DNA of 24,901 bases from NCBI GenBank assembly GCA_937898415.1, contig CALDLA010000046.1, positions 1-24,901 of the forward strand, written 5' to 3'. The notes beneath the pieces are model-generated. The model saw only the letters and a list, made by a program, of their open reading frames with translations, did no database searches and was not told the origin of the DNA. Numbering within the stretch: the first letter of the stretch is position 1; every line of letters begins with the position of its first letter. Source of the DNA: an uncultured Prevotellaceae bacterium (GTDB taxonomy: Bacteria > Bacteroidota > Bacteroidia > Bacteroidales > Bacteroidaceae). Shown here one piece after another: positions 1-7,861 of this stretch. Made by a program: the position numbers and the translations under genes.

Positions 1-44
1 TTCACATTTTTATCTCGACTGGCTTATAATTCGAGAATTTTATC

Positions 45-52
45 TAAATTTG
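45..52 (+). promoter_or_regulatory. Promoter -7 box for the GH35 gene
   Basis: TAAATTTG matches the Bacteroidota -7 consensus TAnnTTTG. It lies 26 bases before the ATG at 79. No clean TTTG -33 box is seen at the expected distance. A 6+6 inverted repeat (TCTCGA at 13-18 and TCGAGA at 31-36) lies just upstream and could be an operator. Confidence 0.6.
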
Positions 53-78
53 CAGCAGAAACCTAAAATAACAAGAAA

Positions 79-2433
79 ATGAAGAAACTACTGACACTCC
101 TGACCCTGATGGCTGCAACGCTGGCCATCCCCGCCACCAGTTCGCTGTGCTGTAGCGCTGCCGCAGCCAACAAGCCTGGCACCTTTACCACTGGCGACAA
201 GACCTTCCTGCTCAACGGACAGCCCTTCGTGGTGAAGGCGGCCGAAGTTCACTACCCCCGTATTCCCCGACCATACTGGGAGCACCGCATCAAGATGTGT
301 AAGGCCTTAGGCATGAACACGCTCTGTCTCTATGTATTCTGGAACATCCACGAACAGCGCGAAGGGCAGTTCGACTTCACGGGCAACAACGACGTGGCCG
401 AGTTCTGCCGTCTGGCACAAAAGAACGGTATGTACGTCATCGTGCGCCCCGGTCCCTACGTCTGTGCTGAGTGGGAGATGGGCGGTCTGCCTTGGTGGCT
501 GCTGAAGAAGAAGGACATTCGCCTGCGCGAGCGCGATCCTTATTTTATGGAACGTGTAAAAATCTTCGAGGAGAAGGTGGGCGAACAGCTCAAAGGCCTG
601 ACCATCCAGAATGGCGGCCCTATCATCATGATTCAGGTCGAGAACGAGTACGGCTCTTATGGCGAGGACAAGCCCTACGTCAGCGAGATTCGCGACTGCC
701 TGCGCTCTATTTACGGCAAGGAGTTGTCGCTCTTCCAATGCGACTGGTCGAGCAACTTCGAGAAGAACGGCCTGGACGACCTGACGTGGACGATGAACTT
801 CGGCACGGGTGCCAATATCAACGACCAGTTCCGCCGCCTCGGCGAACTGCGTCCCAATGCGCCTAAGATGTGCTCAGAGTTCTGGAGTGGCTGGTTCGAC
901 AAGTGGGGAGCCCGTCACGAGACGCGTCCGGCTAAGGATATGGTTGAGGGAATGGACGAAATGCTCTCCAAAGGCATCAGCTTCTCGCTCTATATGACTC
1001 ACGGCGGTACGTCGTTCGGCCACTGGGCAGGTGCCAACAGCCCTGGCTTCGCCCCCGATGTCACCTCCTACGACTACGACGCCCCCATCAATGAGTGGGG
1101 CCTTGCCACCCCGAAGTTCTGGGAACTGCGCAAGATGATGGAGAAGTACAACGACGGCAAGAAGATGCCTGCCGTTCCCAAGGCTCCGATGCCTATAGTG
1201 ACCGTACCTAAGTTTGAGTTGACAGAGTTTGCACCGTTCCATAGTAATCAGCACCTTATTCCCAGTGTCACCCCGATGACCTTCGAAGAGATGAACTTAG
1301 GATGGGGCATGACCTACTATGGGACTGTCCTTCCTGAGGTTCCTGTGCAGAGTGTGCTCACACTGGAGGCTCACGACTATGCACAGGTGTTTATCGATGA
1401 CAAGTATATTGGGAAGATTGACCGCGTGAAGAACGAGAAGACGCTCACCCTGCCTGTCATCAAAAAGGGACAGAGATTGGCCATCCTCGTAGAGGCAATG
1501 GGCCGCATCAACTTTGGTCGGGCTATCAAGGACTTCAAGGGCATCGTGGGCGACGTGGTCATCAGTGCAGAGGTCGACGACAACGAGGTTTCATGGAATC
1601 TCAAGAAGTGGACGATGACACCCATCTCCGATGATTACAACCGAGCTGCCCGTTCTTTCGACTCTGATGCCTATCCTAATGCCATGGGAAGGCCTCTTGT
1701 ATTAGGCAATCGTGGCTACTACCGCGGCTACTTCAACCTGAAGAAGGTGGGCGACACCTTCCTGAACTTCGAGACGTGGGGTAAGGGCCAAGTCTATGTC
1801 AATGGCCACGCCATGGGCCGCTTCTGGAGCATTGGCCCGCAGCAGACGCTCTACGTGCCGGGCTGCTGGCTGAAGAAGGGCAAGAACGAAATCATCGTCC
1901 TCGACGTCGTCGGCCCGAAAGAGCGCGTTGTCTGGGGACAGGCTGAGCCTGAGCTCAATAAGCTGCAGTTAGAGAAGAGCAACAAGCATAACAACATCGG
2001 CGACAAGCCCGACCTCAACAGCGCCAAACCCGCTGCTACGGGTGCCTTCAAGGCTGGCAACGGCTGGCAGACCTTCCCATTTAGTCCCGCCAAGGGCCGC
2101 TACGTAGCCATCGAGGTACTCAGCACCCAGAAGGATGGCGACCGCGCCGCCATTGCCGAGCTTTACCTGCAGAGCGGCAGCAAGCGCCTCAGTCGTGAGC
2201 CGTGGACCGTGAAGTATGCCAACAGCGAGGAAGAGAACGGCAACCACACTGGCGACAAAGTCTTCGACCTCCAGGAGTCCACCTACTGGCAGACGGAGAA
2301 GTCGGCCTCAACGCCCCACCTGCTGGTCATCGACCTCGGCTCCGAACAGACCGTCAACGCCCTCGAGTACCTGCCTCGTGCCGAGCAAGGCGCTCCCGGT
2401 TCAGTGAAGAACTTCAAGATTTATGTGTACTGA
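79..2433 (+). CDS. Secreted beta-galactosidase, GH35 family
   Basis: This is a glycoside hydrolase family 35 enzyme that removes terminal beta-galactose from oligosaccharides or galactans. Residues 1 to about 30 form a signal peptide (MKKLL start, hydrophobic core, Ala-rich end), so it acts in the periplasm or outside. The catalytic TIM barrel covers about residues 36-345. It holds the signature GGPIIMIQVENEYGSYG, with the acid/base Glu at 190, and CSEFWSGW with the nucleophile Glu at 267. Beta-sandwich domains follow. The last 130 or so residues (from about 650, ending SVKNFKIYVY) resemble an F5/8 type C (discoidin) carbohydrate-binding module. The 784-residue length fits Bacteroidota GH35 enzymes. 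No SusC/SusD genes are visible beside it. Exact substrate is unknown. The family call is firm; the linkage preferred is not visible. Confidence 0.95.
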   Translation: MKKLLTLLTLMAATLAIPATSSLCCSAAAANKPGTFTTGDKTFLLNGQPFVVKAAEVHYPRIPRPYWEHRIKMCKALGMNTLCLYVFWNIHEQREGQFDFTGNNDVAEFCRLAQKNGMYVIVRPGPYVCAEWEMGGLPWWLLKKKDIRLRERDPYFMERVKIFEEKVGEQLKGLTIQNGGPIIMIQVENEYGSYGEDKPYVSEIRDCLRSIYGKELSLFQCDWSSNFEKNGLDDLTWTMNFGTGANINDQFRRLGELRPNAPKMCSEFWSGWFDKWGARHETRPAKDMVEGMDEMLSKGISFSLYMTHGGTSFGHWAGANSPGFAPDVTSYDYDAPINEWGLATPKFWELRKMMEKYNDGKKMPAVPKAPMPIVTVPKFELTEFAPFHSNQHLIPSVTPMTFEEMNLGWGMTYYGTVLPEVPVQSVLTLEAHDYAQVFIDDKYIGKIDRVKNEKTLTLPVIKKGQRLAILVEAMGRINFGRAIKDFKGIVGDVVISAEVDDNEVSWNLKKWTMTPISDDYNRAARSFDSDAYPNAMGRPLVLGNRGYYRGYFNLKKVGDTFLNFETWGKGQVYVNGHAMGRFWSIGPQQTLYVPGCWLKKGKNEIIVLDVVGPKERVVWGQAEPELNKLQLEKSNKHNNIGDKPDLNSAKPAATGAFKAGNGWQTFPFSPAKGRYVAIEVLSTQKDGDRAAIAELYLQSGSKRLSREPWTVKYANSEEENGNHTGDKVFDLQESTYWQTEKSASTPHLLVIDLGSEQTVNALEYLPRAEQGAPGSVKNFKIYVY

Positions 2434-2567
2434 AGATGCTCCAGATATGTGACACTCTTATTCCGAAGTTTGGTCGCCAACGTTCATCGCACGTCGTCAA
2501 ACATCTTTCTGAATAGTTTTGCATCGACGTGGAGGGTGTAGTGAGAAAAAGAAAAACAAGTTTTCCT

Positions 2568-2598
2568 TTTGTATTTCTCTTGATTTTTCGTAACTTTG
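2568..2598 (+). promoter_or_regulatory. Promoter of the aroQ operon
   Basis: TTTG at 2568-2571, a 19-base spacer, then TAACTTTG at 2591-2598: a near-perfect Bacteroidota promoter. The ATG of aroQ is 30 bases downstream. The remaining part of the 195-base gap after the GH35 gene shows no convincing terminator. Confidence 0.75.
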
Positions 2599-2628
2599 TC
2601 GCCGCAATGTTGCTAAAGAACTGAAAAA

Positions 2629-3051
2629 ATGAAAATCCAAATTATCAACGGACCAAACCTGAACCTGTTGGGACAGCGCGAACCGGGCATCTACGGCAGC
2701 GAGTCGTTCGACAGCTATCTGCCCCAGTTGAGGGAAAAATACCCTAACGTACAGATAGACTACTATCAGAGCAACGTGGAGGGCGAGCTTATTAACAAGA
2801 TGCAGGAGACGGGCTTCTTCGGGAGCTATGACGGCATCGTACTCAATGCTGGAGCCTATACCCACACCAGCGTGGCTTTGCAGGACTGTATCCGCAGCCT
2901 GCGATGCCCCGTCATAGAGGTACATATCAGTAATGTTCACAAGCGCGAAGAGTTCCGCCACCGTTCGCTTATCTCCTCGGCCTGCTTAGGGGTCATCTGT
3001 GGTTTCGGACTCGACAGCTACAGATTGGCCGTAGAGGCGCTGTTGAAGTGA
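2629..3051 (+). CDS. aroQ: 3-dehydroquinate dehydratase, type II
   Basis: AroQ converts 3-dehydroquinate to 3-dehydroshikimate, the third step of the shikimate pathway to chorismate and aromatic amino acids. It is a small cytosolic enzyme, a dodecamer in known relatives. The 140-residue length is typical. Visible family motifs are INGPNLNLLGQREPGIYG near the N-terminus (catalytic Tyr22), QSNVEGELI, LNAGAYTHTSVALQD and VIEVHISN (catalytic His99). It opens an operon: the next gene begins with GTG inside the GTGA that contains this gene's stop, a 4-base overlap that suggests translational coupling. A clear promoter lies just upstream. No other shikimate gene is in the window. Confidence 0.97.
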   Translation: MKIQIINGPNLNLLGQREPGIYGSESFDSYLPQLREKYPNVQIDYYQSNVEGELINKMQETGFFGSYDGIVLNAGAYTHTSVALQDCIRSLRCPVIEVHISNVHKREEFRHRSLISSACLGVICGFGLDSYRLAVEALLK

Positions 3052-3674
3052 CACTTGACGATTATATCCTTACCCATACTTCACCAGAACCAGACTATCT
3101 GTATCGGCTCTGGAGGGTTACAAATATCCATACCATCCACGGACGCATGGCCAGCGGACACCTGCAGGGACGACTGCTGAAGATGCTAGTTGAGATGATA
3201 CGTCCGAAAAATGTGCTGGAGGTAGGCACCTTCAGCGGCTATTCGGCCATCGCAATGGCAGAGGGACTGGAGGAAGGCGGACGGCTTTACACGTTCGAGA
3301 TTAACGATGAAATGGAGGATTTTACGCGTCCGTGGATTGAAGGCTCGGCGGTGGGTGACAAGATTACGTTCCTTATAGGCGATGCCATGACTGAGGCTCC
3401 CCGGCTCGGCGTAACGTTCGACATGGCCTTCATCGACGGAGATAAGCGCAACTACTGTGAGTGCTACGAAATGGTGCTTGGCATTCTGCGGCCTGGCGGA
3501 TTCCTCATTGCCGATAATACGCTGTGGGACGGGCACGTCAACGACCTGGCTTACGACCACGACCAGCAGACGCAGGGCATCAGGCGGTTCAACGACTATG
3601 TGGCCGACGACCCTCGTACCGAGCAGGTCATACTGCCCATACGCGACGGCCTAACAATCATCAGAAAGAGATGA
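3048..3674 (+). CDS. Class I SAM-dependent O-methyltransferase
   Basis: This 208-residue protein belongs to the caffeoyl-CoA O-methyltransferase-like family (Methyltransf_3). It would transfer a methyl group from S-adenosylmethionine to a hydroxyl group, usually with a divalent metal. The SAM-binding motif I is at about residues 57-65 (LEVGTFSGY). FEINDE follows as the acidic ribose-binding motif, then DMAFIDGDKRNY and LRPGGFLIADNTLWDG, which carry the metal and substrate residues of the family. The start is a GTG that overlaps the aroQ stop by 4 bases; the gene ends in an ATGA overlap with the next one. In many Bacteroidota an O-methyltransferase of this type lies close to aroQ, so the linkage is probably old. 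The substrate cannot be told from sequence. Confidence 0.92.
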   Translation: MTLDDYILTHTSPEPDYLYRLWRVTNIHTIHGRMASGHLQGRLLKMLVEMIRPKNVLEVGTFSGYSAIAMAEGLEEGGRLYTFEINDEMEDFTRPWIEGSAVGDKITFLIGDAMTEAPRLGVTFDMAFIDGDKRNYCECYEMVLGILRPGGFLIADNTLWDGHVNDLAYDHDQQTQGIRRFNDYVADDPRTEQVILPIRDGLTIIRKR

Positions 3675-4324
3675 TACGCTATACGAAGAAAGAAGAGATA
3701 TGGAACTCGGCGTCCCATGGTGGCGGCGTGCTGTTGGGTGTCGTTATAGGCATCATCTTCCTGTTTTGGGTGTTCCGTCACGACAACGACTGGGCCCGCG
3801 TCGGCGTCATCCTCTATCTCTTCGGCATGCTTGGCTCCTACGTTGCCTCTACCCTTTATCACTCCATACGCCATCACTCCAAATGGAAGGAGCGGCTGCG
3901 GCGTTGGGACCATGCCGCCATCTACTGGCACATTGCCGGCTCCTACTCTCCCCTGACATTAGTAGCCCTGCGCCAGCAAGGTTACTGGGGCTGGGGGCTT
4001 TTTGTCTTTGTCTGGCTCTGTGCCATAGCGGGCACCATCGTCAGCTTCATCCGCCTGAAGGAGCATTCCAACGTCGAGACCCTCTGCTTCATCGGCATGG
4101 GCCTCAGTGTGCTTGTCGCCTTCAAGCCGCTGATTGACAGCGTCTCAACGGCGGCAGTCGTCTGGATAGTGGCCGAGGGTGTCTGCTACATCACGGGAGC
4201 CGTCTTTTATTCGTTTAACAACCGAAAGTTCATGCACTCGGTCTTCCACTTCTTCGTACTTGCCGGCAGTGTCTGCCACATCATTGCCGTCTGGGACGTG
4301 CTGATGGAATACCTGAATCAGTAA
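3671..4324 (+). CDS. Hemolysin III / PAQR family membrane protein
   Basis: This 217-residue integral membrane protein belongs to the HlyIII (YqfA, PAQR-related) family. Seven hydrophobic segments are visible. Family markers are the N-terminal SHGGGVLLG, the SxxYH-type motif STLYHSIRHHS, WDHAAIYWHIAGSYSP and the C-terminal HSVFHFFVLAGSVCHI. The conserved histidines form a metal site in structurally known PAQR relatives. Despite the name, most members are not proven haemolysins; a membrane-lipid or stress role is more likely. The start at 3671 is chosen because ATGA overlaps the methyltransferase stop and the protein then begins with the usual MIRYTKKEEIWN; the frame is open further upstream but that part lies over the methyltransferase. 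The 3' end overlaps the convergent kinase gene by 7 bases. Confidence 0.92.
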   Translation: MIRYTKKEEIWNSASHGGGVLLGVVIGIIFLFWVFRHDNDWARVGVILYLFGMLGSYVASTLYHSIRHHSKWKERLRRWDHAAIYWHIAGSYSPLTLVALRQQGYWGWGLFVFVWLCAIAGTIVSFIRLKEHSNVETLCFIGMGLSVLVAFKPLIDSVSTAAVVWIVAEGVCYITGAVFYSFNNRKFMHSVFHFFVLAGSVCHIIAVWDVLMEYLNQ

Positions 4325-5976
4325 TTGAAAGAAGAGCCGCCGAGGAACTCACGGAGCAGTGACGTGGGCGGAATCTGGGTCTCGTGGATGGGCTTGATGT
4401 AATGCAGAAACTTCAGCAGCCGGTAGGCCTCGGCATGTTCGGGCACGTTCTCGGGTACCTGTTCCAGCAAGGGCTCGGCCTGACGCTTGATGACAGCCAG
4501 TTCGAAGAGCATGGCGGTGTTGAACATGGCGTCGGCGTTTTCCTGATAGGGGAAGATCCACTTATTCTCGCCGGCACGTACTGAGGGCCACCGACGGATG
4601 GTGTCGATGGCCGAGACACCACGATACTTGTGGTCGCGGATGATGCGGCGCAGCAGGCGGTTGTCGGTCGTGGGGATGTAGTTGTGCTTGTCGAGCAGCA
4701 GTGTTGTTAGGGCTGAGGCATAGACGCGGAAAATCTGTTCACCGGGCGCCTGCGACATCAGTTCAGGATTCAAGGCGTGGATGCCCTCGACCACCAGCAC
4801 CTCGTCGTCGTGCAGCTGGAGTCGGCGACCACTCTTCTCGCTGCTTCCCGTCTGGAAGTTGTAGCGGGGCAGTTCCACCTCCTCACCACGGAAGAGGGCG
4901 TTCATCTGCTCGTTGAGCAGCGGTAGGTTCAGGGCGTGCAGGTGTTCATAGTCGTAGTCGCCCTTCTCGTCGCGGGGCGTTTGTTCACGGTCGATGAAAT
5001 AATCATCCAGCGAGATGGGTATCGGTTTGATGCCGTTGACGGCCAGTTGTACCGACAGCCGCTTGCAGGTAGTCGTCTTGCCGCTGCTGCTGGGGCCGGC
5101 AATGAGAATCATGCGGACGCCTCGGCGCTGGGCTATCTCGTCGGCGATACGGGCAATCTTCTTCTCCTGCAGTGCCTCGCTGATTTGTATGAGCTGGGGC
5201 GAGTACCCTTTGTCGATGACCTCGTTCAGGTCGCCGATGGTACGCAGTCCCAGGATGTCCTGCCAGCGGTGGTGCTCCTTGAAGATACCGAACATCTTGT
5301 CTTGATGCACCATCTCGCCCAGCTCCCCGGGATGGGCAGCCGAGGGAATGCGCAGCAGCAGACCGTCGTAGTACTTCTCCAGTCCGAAGAGATAGAGCTG
5401 CGAGGTATTGGTCAGCAGCGCACCATAATAATAGTCGATGTAACCGTCGATTTCGTAATAGGTGGTATAGATGCGGCCACTACTCTTCAGCAGCTTCACC
5501 TTTGAGAAGGTGTGCAGTTTCTCAAACATCTTGATGGCTTCCTCCGTCGTCGTCTCATAGCGACGGATGGGTAGTTTGGCGTCAATGATTTCCTGCATGC
5601 GGCGACGGATGAGCCCGGCATCCTCCAACGTCACAGGATGCCCGATGTTGAGATCGACGTAATAGCCGTTCGACACGGGAATGTCTATCGACACCTTACA
5701 CTCTTCATAGAGGTCATGGACAGCCTTACACAGTACGAAGAACAAGGAGCGGGTGTATGCCCGCAGTCCTGATGGGGTGGTGATGTCAAGGAACTCTACT
5801 TCGCGGGGGGTGTACACCCGGTAGTGCATGCCTTCCACCTTATTATTTACGTGGGCCAATACAGGGCCATATTCCATCTGGAGTCCTGACAGCCGGTAGA
5901 CCTCTTCCAACTTTGTTCCCATCGGGACACTGACACTCTCGCCGTTATTACGGCAGAATATTTTCACCTCTTCCAT
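4318..5976 (-). CDS. Nucleoside (uridine-like) kinase with ThrRS-like N-terminal domains
   Basis: This 552-residue cytosolic protein joins an N-terminal TGS-like domain (about residues 1-62) and a region resembling the second additional domain of threonyl-tRNA synthetase (about 65-230) to a C-terminal PRK/uridine kinase domain. The kinase P-loop is GPSSSGKTT at residues 294-302, followed by SLDDYFIDR (base and phosphate acceptor region) and VVEGIHALNP. It probably phosphorylates uridine, cytidine or a related nucleoside with ATP or GTP; the role of the tRNA-synthetase-like half is unknown. Such fusions are known in Bacteroidota, Clostridia and Thermotogae as nucleoside kinases of about 550 residues, so the protein is full length. 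It has its own divergent promoter, and its stop lies inside the 3' end of the HlyIII gene. Confidence 0.9.
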   Translation of the reverse strand: MEEVKIFCRNNGESVSVPMGTKLEEVYRLSGLQMEYGPVLAHVNNKVEGMHYRVYTPREVEFLDITTPSGLRAYTRSLFFVLCKAVHDLYEECKVSIDIPVSNGYYVDLNIGHPVTLEDAGLIRRRMQEIIDAKLPIRRYETTTEEAIKMFEKLHTFSKVKLLKSSGRIYTTYYEIDGYIDYYYGALLTNTSQLYLFGLEKYYDGLLLRIPSAAHPGELGEMVHQDKMFGIFKEHHRWQDILGLRTIGDLNEVIDKGYSPQLIQISEALQEKKIARIADEIAQRRGVRMILIAGPSSSGKTTTCKRLSVQLAVNGIKPIPISLDDYFIDREQTPRDEKGDYDYEHLHALNLPLLNEQMNALFRGEEVELPRYNFQTGSSEKSGRRLQLHDDEVLVVEGIHALNPELMSQAPGEQIFRVYASALTTLLLDKHNYIPTTDNRLLRRIIRDHKYRGVSAIDTIRRWPSVRAGENKWIFPYQENADAMFNTAMLFELAVIKRQAEPLLEQVPENVPEHAEAYRLLKFLHYIKPIHETQIPPTSLLREFLGGSSFNY

Positions 5977-6009
5977 ACGTTCTTAATTGTTTTAGATTAA
6001 TTTTTGCTG

Positions 6010-6017
6010 CAAAGATA
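6010..6017 (-). promoter_or_regulatory. Promoter -7 box for the nucleoside kinase
   Basis: On the minus strand this reads TATCTTTG, a full match to TAnnTTTG, 33 bases before the kinase ATG. It faces the promoter of the Na/Pi gene; the two -7 boxes are 22 bases apart, so their upstream halves must overlap. Confidence 0.65.
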
Positions 6018-6039
6018 GTGATAATTTGGAAAATATTCG

Positions 6040-6047
6040 TAACTTTG
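6040..6047 (+). promoter_or_regulatory. Promoter -7 box for the Na/Pi cotransporter gene
   Basis: TAACTTTG matches the Bacteroidota -7 box and ends 29 bases before the ATG at 6077. No TTTG box is found 19-23 bases upstream, so the upstream contact is weak or different. Confidence 0.65.
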
Positions 6048-6076
6048 TAGCCGAAAATTTTTAATCTCCAAGATTT

Positions 6077-7861
6077 ATGTCTATCTGGATTATCTTCAAG
6101 CTGCTCGGCTCACTGGCACTTCTCATGTTTGGTATGAAGGCCATGAGTGAGGCGCTGCAGAAAATGGCCGGACCGCAGTTGCGCCACGTCCTAGGTGCCA
6201 TGACCACCAATCGCTTTACTGGAATGTTGACGGGTACGCTGGTGACAGCCTCCGTCCAGTCTTCAACGGCAACGACGGTGATGACCGTATCGTTTGTGAA
6301 CGCCGGCCTGCTGACGCTGGCGCAGGCCATCTCGGTCATCATGGGCGCCAACATCGGTACGACGCTGACGGCCTGGATTATGGCGGTAGGTACGTCTGGC
6401 AGCGAGGCTTCGCCGTTCGACATCAGCATCGTGTCGTATATAGGCTTCTTCATCGGTATTGTGCTCATCTACATGAAGAAGCACCGCTACATTGGCGACT
6501 TCCTGTTTGGTATCGGCCTGCTGCTGCTGGGTCTGACCACGCTGAAGGCAACGGGCATGTCGATGGACCTGGCCAATAATGAGGCCGTCACGAGCTTCTT
6601 CAAGTCGTTCGACCCTAACTCGTTTGTCACCACCCTGATATTCCTGTTGTTGGGCGGCATCATGACGTTCTGCGTACAGTCGTCGGCAGCGGTGATGGCC
6701 ATCACGATGCTGCTGTGCTCAACGGGAGCGATGCCCATCTACCAAGGTATTGCGCTGGTGCTGGGCGAGAATATCGGCACTACGGTGACTTCGAACCTCG
6801 CTGCCCTGTCGGCCAACACCCAGGCGCGCCGTGCCGCCCTGGCCCACATGTTCTTCAACGTGTTTGGCGTACTCTGGATACTCTTCATCTTCCGTCCCTT
6901 TATCGATATGGTATGCGGATGGGTCAACTACGATGTGAACATGACCAAAGAGGGTGTCAGCAGTTCAGCATTCCTGGCCAATGCCGCTAAGCTGAACTAC
7001 GTGCTGGCAGCCTTCCATACCTCGTTCAACGTGGTGAACACCTTCATACTGATATGGTTCATCCCCCTGATAGAACGTTTCGTATGCTGGGTAATCAAGC
7101 CTAAGAAGGTGGACGAGGAAGAGGATTTCCGCCTGCACTTCATTACTGCCGGTTTCATGAAGACACCGGAACTCTCGGTGCTTGAGGCCCAGAAGGAGAT
7201 CCGCTCGTTCTCAGAGCGTATGCAGCGTATGTTCGGTATGGTGACCGAGTTGCTGACGCTGTCAAGCAGCGAGAGCGCCAAGAAGAAGGGTGCCAACGAG
7301 GCAGAGTTCAACAAGCTCTACTCGCGGATTGAAAAGTACGAAGGCATCTCGGACAACATGGAACTGGAGATTGCCAAGTACCTTGACACCGTCAGCGACG
7401 CCCATCTTTCGGACGACACCAAGGCCAAGATTCGTGCCATGCTCCGCGAAATCTCCGAACTGGAGTCCATCGGCGACGCCTGCTACAACATGGCCCGCAC
7501 CATCAGCCGCAAGTACAACGGCAAGCAGGACCACTTCACCGACCGCCAGTATGAGCATATCCACCAGATGATGGGTCTCACCGACCAGTCGCTCACCGAA
7601 ATGAATCGACTGATGGGCGGCCGCAAGGAGTCATACGATGTGAACCGCACCTTCAACATTGAGAACGAAATCAACAACTATCGCAATCAGCTGAAGGCAC
7701 AGAACATCAACGACATCAACAATCATGAGTACACCTACGCCGTGGGTACCATCTACATGGATCTCATCAATGAGTGTGAGAAACTGGGCGACTACGTGGT
7801 CAACGTCGTCGAGGCCCGTATGGGAACCCGTCAGGCTTCCTCCTCGTGGTCTTACCGCTAA
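6077..7861 (+). CDS. Na/Pi cotransporter family protein with PhoU-like tail
   Basis: This 594-residue inner-membrane protein belongs to the sodium/phosphate symporter family (NptA/YjbB type, PF02690). It would move inorganic phosphate with Na+; some bacterial relatives act mainly in export. Two inverted-repeat halves are visible, each with a QSS signature: QSSTATT at about 61-67 and QSSAAVM at about 201-207. Each is followed by a GANIGTT or GENIGTT motif. About eight hydrophobic helices end near residue 340. The remaining 250 residues are soluble, helical and charged, and resemble PhoU (repeated helices with ISELESIGDACYNMART and INECEKLGDYVVN), a phosphate-sensing or regulatory domain in relatives. 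It is divergent from the nucleoside kinase and overlaps the stop of nrdG by 4 bases. Confidence 0.93.
   Translation: MSIWIIFKLLGSLALLMFGMKAMSEALQKMAGPQLRHVLGAMTTNRFTGMLTGTLVTASVQSSTATTVMTVSFVNAGLLTLAQAISVIMGANIGTTLTAWIMAVGTSGSEASPFDISIVSYIGFFIGIVLIYMKKHRYIGDFLFGIGLLLLGLTTLKATGMSMDLANNEAVTSFFKSFDPNSFVTTLIFLLLGGIMTFCVQSSAAVMAITMLLCSTGAMPIYQGIALVLGENIGTTVTSNLAALSANTQARRAALAHMFFNVFGVLWILFIFRPFIDMVCGWVNYDVNMTKEGVSSSAFLANAAKLNYVLAAFHTSFNVVNTFILIWFIPLIERFVCWVIKPKKVDEEEDFRLHFITAGFMKTPELSVLEAQKEIRSFSERMQRMFGMVTELLTLSSSESAKKKGANEAEFNKLYSRIEKYEGISDNMELEIAKYLDTVSDAHLSDDTKAKIRAMLREISELESIGDACYNMARTISRKYNGKQDHFTDRQYEHIHQMMGLTDQSLTEMNRLMGGRKESYDVNRTFNIENEINNYRNQLKAQNINDINNHEYTYAVGTIYMDLINECEKLGDYVVNVVEARMGTRQASSSWSYR

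Noticed and set aside
3524..3670. Upstream extension of the HlyIII frame
   Set aside because: It lies over the methyltransferase gene, encodes Arg/Pro-rich filler, and the ATG at 3671 gives the normal family N-terminus.
4936..5505. 189-codon plus-strand frame inside the nucleoside kinase
   Set aside because: Antisense shadow of a conserved coding region with no recognisable domain or start signal.
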